The notes beneath the pieces were generated by a model. It was not told the DNA's origin. It ran no database searches and saw only the letters and a list, made by a program, of their open reading frames with translations. A program made the position numbers and the translations under genes. This document shows, piece by piece, positions 26,055 through 28,980 of a DNA stretch of 28,980 nucleotides. Where the stretch lies: IMG/VR virus record IMGVR_UViG_3300030117_006748, positions 1 through 28,980 of that record. One strand, 5' to 3'. Within the stretch, counting starts at the first letter, position 1; the number at the start of each line of letters is the position of its first letter. Source of the stretch: a virus.

Positions 26055-27488
26055 ATGGCATTAAATCCCTTTTTTCTACAAGGATCACAAAGTGAGCAGA
26101 GACTTGTTCAGGATTTGGTTAATGAACAGTTAAAAATTTATGGTGTTGAGGTAAAATATTTACCAAGAAGAATTGTAAACAAAGATAATATTTTTACAGA
26201 AATACAATCATCTAGATTTAGTGATAATTTTTCAATAGAGGCATATGTAAACACATATGAAGGGTATGGTGGTGCTGGTGATATCATGACCAAATTTGGC
26301 ATGAGTTTAAAAGATGAATTAATAGTTACAATATCAAAAGAAAGATTTGAAGATTTTATAGCACCATTCTTGCAAACTTTACCAGAGGGAGAGATAGAAG
26401 TTGCCACAAGACCTAGTGAGGGGGATTTAATATTTTTCCCACTAGGACAAAGAATATTTGAAATAAAGTTTGTAGAACACGAAAAACCTTTTTATCAGTT
26501 AGGTAAAAATTATGTCTATGAACTTCGTTGCGAACTCTTTGAACTTGAAGATGAAATGGGAGGTTGGGATCAACTTAGCACCACGACAGAAGAAATTGAT
26601 GATGTTCTTGTGGATCAGGGATATATCACTTCACTTAAACTGATATCAATCGGTTCTACTGCAACTTTAGGAGTAACCACTACATCTGGTTATGTTCGTA
26701 AAATAATCCTTAATGATGATGGATTTGATTACACAAAAACACCAACTGTATCAATTAGTGCTGCCCCTGCTGGAGGAACAAATGCTACTGCGGTGGCAAT
26801 CACAACATCAATCAATGGTGTAAATTCAGTCAAAGAAATTTTACTAACAAACACGGGAGCAGGATATACAGTCACTCCCACTGTCACAATTGTAAGTGCT
26901 GCGTCAACAATACTCGGTATAGGTTCAACTACATTTGGTGTAGGAGCTGCTGCGACAGCATCACTAGTTACAGATAGTGTTGGTATTAAATCTATTTCTA
27001 TTATATCAAGTGGTAGTGGATATCCTACTGCACCTACCTTATTCTTTAATACACCATCTTCTGGCATAAACACTGCAACAGGTAGAGTTTTAATTAATGA
27101 TACAAATAATACTGTTTCACAAGTTCTCATATCTAATGCAGGTATAGGATACACTTCTGGAACAGGAATTGCTACAGTATCTCCACCACCAGTTATAACA
27201 GGCATCGGAACATATCAATTTAATGAATTGGTTACAGGTTCAATATCTGGAGCAAAAGGAAGAGTTAAGAGTTGGAATGTAACAACTAATACACTCAAAT
27301 TAGGAACCACTGACGGAACTTTTGTAGCAGGTGATGTAATTGTAGGAGCAGCTTCTTCTGCTAATTATACTGTTGATTTCATTGAATCTGCAGAATTTTC
27401 TGATAAATATGATAAAAGTGATGAAATTGAGACAGAAGCTGATGCTATTATTGATTTCTCAGAAAATAATCCATTTGGTACATTCTAA
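26055..27488 (+). CDS. gp14: Neck protein gp14 with an internal repeat insertion
   Basis: 477 residues, nearly twice T4 gp14 (256). gp14 binds gp13 at the neck. Residues 1-180 are the family core: NPFFLQGSQSEQRLVQDLV, VEVKYLPRRIVNKD, then DIMTKFGMSLKDELIVTIS and GDLIFFPLGQRIFEIKFVE, ending in the YELRCELFELEDE strand. The family C-terminus reappears at the end as ADAIIDFSENNPFGTF. Between them, about residues 190-440, sits a foreign-looking beta block: four GxGY(T) modules (26695-27180), then an SGAKGRVKSWNVTTNTLKL module (GTFVAGDVIVGAAS). The block leaves both core ends in frame, as expected for a surface loop. AGGA at 26044-26047 is a modest ribosome site. The stop overlaps the gp15 start by one base. 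Confidence 0.9.
   Translation: MALNPFFLQGSQSEQRLVQDLVNEQLKIYGVEVKYLPRRIVNKDNIFTEIQSSRFSDNFSIEAYVNTYEGYGGAGDIMTKFGMSLKDELIVTISKERFEDFIAPFLQTLPEGEIEVATRPSEGDLIFFPLGQRIFEIKFVEHEKPFYQLGKNYVYELRCELFELEDEMGGWDQLSTTTEEIDDVLVDQGYITSLKLISIGSTATLGVTTTSGYVRKIILNDDGFDYTKTPTVSISAAPAGGTNATAVAITTSINGVNSVKEILLTNTGAGYTVTPTVTIVSAASTILGIGSTTFGVGAAATASLVTDSVGIKSISIISSGSGYPTAPTLFFNTPSSGINTATGRVLINDTNNTVSQVLISNAGIGYTSGTGIATVSPPPVITGIGTYQFNELVTGSISGAKGRVKSWNVTTNTLKLGTTDGTFVAGDVIVGAASSANYTVDFIESAEFSDKYDKSDEIETEADAIIDFSENNPFGTF
26695..27180 (+). repeat. Four GxGY(T)xxPxVxI modules inserted in gp14
   Basis: Copies read IILNDDGFDYTKTPTVSI, ILLTNTGAGYTVTPTVTI, ISIISSGSGYPTAPTLFF and VLISNAGIGYTSGTGIAT. They start near 26695, 26828, 26985 and 27114, so the period is about 43-52 residues. 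Linkers are rich in Gly, Ala, Ser and Thr (GGTNATAVAITTS, LGIGSTTFGVGAAATAS). The first three match the consensus best; the fourth has lost the proline. Confidence 0.75.
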
Positions 27489-28285
27489 TGTTAGGAACTT
27501 ACTACTATCATGAAATAATTCGAAAGACAATCGTTTCTTTTGGAACATTGTTTAATGCCATCAGTATTCGACATGATGATAAATCAGGAAATACTTATAG
27601 TGAATTAAAAGTTCCTTTAGCATATGGTCCTTCACAAAAATTTCTTGCAAGATTAGAACAACAGGCAGATTTAAATAAACCTGTTGCTATTACTCTTCCT
27701 CGAATGTCATTTGAAATGAATAATGTTTCATATGATTCATCAAGAAAAACTGGAGTTACACAAACATTCAAAGCATCTGATGGTAATAATGTAAAAAAGG
27801 TTTTTATGCCTGTTCCATACAACATTGGATTTGAACTGAATATTTTAGCTAAATTGAACGATGATGCTCTACAAATTATCGAACAAATTTTACCATATTT
27901 TCAACCTTCATTCAATCTTACAGTTGATTTAGTTGCATCAATAGGAGAAAAGAGAGATATACCAATAGTATTAGATAGTATTAATTTTCAAGATGATTAT
28001 GAGGGTGATTTCTCAACAAGAAGAGCATTGATATATACGTTAGGATTTACGGCAAAAACATACTTATTCGGACCTGTAGCAGAATCCTCCTCTGGACTTA
28101 TCAAAAAAGTTCAAGTTGATTACAGTACAAATACTGATATTAAAAATTCTAAACGTGAAGTTCGTTACACTGTTACACCTGATCCTGTAAGTGCTGGTCC
28201 TGATGATGATTTTGGATTTAGTGAAACTACATCATTCTTCTCTGATTCTAAATCTTATAGTCCTACAAGACAAACTGATATCTAA
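27488..28285 (+). CDS. gp15: Tail completion / sheath terminator protein gp15
   Basis: 265 residues, close to T4 gp15 (272). gp15 forms the hexamer that caps the completed tail above the sheath and tube and docks the tail to the neck. Diagnostic sequence is the start MLGTYYYHEIIRKTIVSFG and TLFNAISIRHDD, then KVPLAYGPSQKFLARLEQQ, LPRMSFEMNNVSYDS and VPYNIGFELNILAKLNDDA. After these come the IIEQILPYFQPSFNLTV segment and DDYEGDFSTRRALIYTLGF. These are well-known conserved blocks of the family in their normal order. It begins inside the gp14 stop (TAATG) without a clear Shine-Dalgarno, consistent with coupling. The C-terminal 40 residues (SAGPDDDFGFSETTSFFSD) are acidic and serine-rich and probably exposed. 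The stop overlaps the gp16 start by one base. Confidence 0.94.
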   Translation: MLGTYYYHEIIRKTIVSFGTLFNAISIRHDDKSGNTYSELKVPLAYGPSQKFLARLEQQADLNKPVAITLPRMSFEMNNVSYDSSRKTGVTQTFKASDGNNVKKVFMPVPYNIGFELNILAKLNDDALQIIEQILPYFQPSFNLTVDLVASIGEKRDIPIVLDSINFQDDYEGDFSTRRALIYTLGFTAKTYLFGPVAESSSGLIKKVQVDYSTNTDIKNSKREVRYTVTPDPVSAGPDDDFGFSETTSFFSDSKSYSPTRQTDI

Positions 28286-28740
28286 TGACTAACTATGATC
28301 CGATTGACGAGGCTTTAAATATCAAGTCCGAAATAATTCCAACACCAGAGGATGTTGTATCTAAGAAAAAAAATCAACTTAAAAAAGTTGATGAGAATGA
28401 TATTGGTAAAGATTATGAATATACGAGAGGTAATCTTTACTCATTAATTGAGAAAGGACAGGAAGCAATTAATGGTATCATGGAAGTGGCAGGTGAGAGT
28501 GCTAGTCCAAGAGCATATGAAGTTGCTGGACAGTTGATTAAGTCAGTTGCAGACACAACTGATAAACTTATGGATTTGCAAAAAAAGGTTAAGGAGGTTG
28601 AAGAAGATACAAATAAAACAACAAACAATGTCACAAATAATGCATTATTTGTTGGATCTACTTCAGAATTATCAAAAATGCTGAAGAAAGGTTTTCTAAA
28701 TAATAAAGAGGCACCGAATCCTAAGAATGAAACAGTGTAA
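28285..28740 (+). CDS. gp16: Small terminase subunit gp16
   Basis: 151 residues against 164 in T4. The small terminase forms a ring of subunits that stimulates the large terminase gp17 ATPase and nuclease and takes part in recognising DNA for packaging. The N-terminal 45 residues are charged (VVSKKKNQLKKVDENDIG). The core DYEYTRGNLYSLIEKGQEA, INGIMEVAGESASPRAYEV and AGQLIKSVADTTDKLMDLQ, then KKVKEVEED, is strongly helical with a long coiled-coil central part (about residues 55-112), as in T4 gp16. The C-terminus NNALFVGSTSELSKMLKKG is typical of the marine relatives. It follows gp15 with a one-base overlap and no Shine-Dalgarno. Finding gp16 after gp15 predicts gp17 beyond the right edge. Confidence 0.92.
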   Translation: MTNYDPIDEALNIKSEIIPTPEDVVSKKKNQLKKVDENDIGKDYEYTRGNLYSLIEKGQEAINGIMEVAGESASPRAYEVAGQLIKSVADTTDKLMDLQKKVKEVEEDTNKTTNNVTNNALFVGSTSELSKMLKKGFLNNKEAPNPKNETV

Positions 28741-28980
28741 ATCTGGATACTATTATTGTTACGACGAAAAAAAATGTAAGCCTATTCCAAAGGGTTATCG
28801 AATAGGTTACGGTGGTTATCTGCGTCATGAAAAAGATGATGACAGTAAAAATGGTAACAAGAAAAATGGTAACGGAGGAAATGGAAATGGTAGCAATGGT
28901 GGTAATGGTAATGGTAATGGTTCTGGCGGGAATGGCGGTGGCAATGGTGGATCCAACGGGGGTAATGGAGGAGGAATGAG
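28727..28980 (+). CDS. Cys-motif plus Gly/Asn-rich protein (3'-partial)
   Basis: An ATG at 28727, the first after an in-frame stop at 28697-28699, opens a frame that runs off the right edge after 84 codons and overlaps the end of gp16 by 14 bases. The N-terminus carries three cysteines at residues 4, 11 and 17 in the compact motif CKSGYYYCYDEKKCKPIP, followed by KGYRIGYGGYLR and a short acidic run. From residue 42 it is a Gly/Asn/Ser low-complexity tract. I recall the C-x6-C-x5-C-KPIP-KGY motif in marine T4-like phage structural or prohead proteins, but its function is not known to me. AAAGAGG at 28705-28711 lies 15 bases upstream, a rather long distance. Coding is supported by the open frame, the motif and the operon position; the Cys cluster could bind a metal or form disulphides. 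Confidence 0.78.
   Translation, partial: MKQCKSGYYYCYDEKKCKPIPKGYRIGYGGYLRHEKDDDSKNGNKKNGNGGNGNGSNGGNGNGNGSGGNGGGNGGSNGGNGGGM
28850..28980 (+). repeat. Low-complexity AAT/GGT trinucleotide tract encoding Gly/Asn repeats
   Basis: From 28850 to the window end the DNA is nearly all aat, ggt, ggn and aac codons, coding for runs such as NGNGGNGNGSNGGNGNG with occasional serine. The tract is more G-rich than the surrounding sequence and locally near-tandem (aatggt). It presumably forms a flexible linker and could vary in length by slippage. Confidence 0.8.

Noticed and set aside
26729-27205. A - strand open frame of 158 residues opposite the gp14 repeats
   Set aside because: It exactly covers the repeat block and its Pro/Val-rich sequence is the reverse reading of Gly/Thr repeat codons. 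No independent support.
28850-28980. Possible CRISPR or direct-repeat array at the right end
   Set aside because: The repetition is trinucleotide-level low complexity inside an open frame, with no separate repeat and spacer units.

Overview
The window is part of the late structural gene cluster of a T4-like (straboviral/kyanoviral type) marine myovirus. All supported genes lie on the + strand, the DNA is strongly A+T-rich, and the genes are packed end to end with ATGA, TAATG or TGATG overlaps. Products with clear T4 counterparts appear in T4 order: gp25, gp6, a protein in the gp7 position, gp8, a very large structural protein where T4 has gp9/gp10, three small genes where T4 has gp11/gp12/fibritin, then gp13, gp14, gp15 and gp16. 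The style of the large proteins (DUF4815-type N-terminus, GxGYTxxP modules, GIGTT peptides, the CxxGYYYC/KCKPIPKGY protein) matches phages of marine picocyanobacteria and SAR11 bacteria. No photosynthesis gene, tRNA or other host marker is present, so the host cannot be decided here.

Layout: 3-206 is the end of an unidentified gene with a charged C-terminus. A T4-type late promoter (TATAAATA, 224-231) precedes gp25 (249-650), gp6 (651-2555) and a 12.6-kb gene for a 4,214-residue baseplate-position protein (2552-15196). A second exact TATAAATA (15217-15224) precedes gp8 (15242-16834), a 2,454-residue DUF4815-like structural protein (16840-24204) and a 68-residue coiled-coil protein (24201-24407). 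A third, one-mismatch motif (CATAAATA, 24403-24410) precedes two small beta-rich proteins (112 and 142 residues), then gp13, gp14, gp15, gp16 and the start of a Cys/Gly/Asn-rich protein that runs off the end (28727-28980).

Working together: gp25, gp6, gp8 and the two giants would build the baseplate wedges and the host-contacting periphery. The small beta proteins are candidate accessory or fibre parts. gp13 and gp14 form the neck, gp15 terminates the tail, and gp16 helps the large terminase package DNA. The most unusual aspect is modular beta-repeat expansion. The same short GxGYTxxPxVxI-type module is found in the gp7-position protein, gp8, the DUF4815-like protein and, as a four-copy insertion, in the neck protein gp14. 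The gp7-position protein also carries a YHYH-like domain and several copies of two further repeat types.

There is no gene-free stretch over 300 bases. I see no tRNA, CRISPR, insertion sequence, integrase or clear intrinsic terminator. Homology calls come from reading the protein sequences against remembered families; no search was run.
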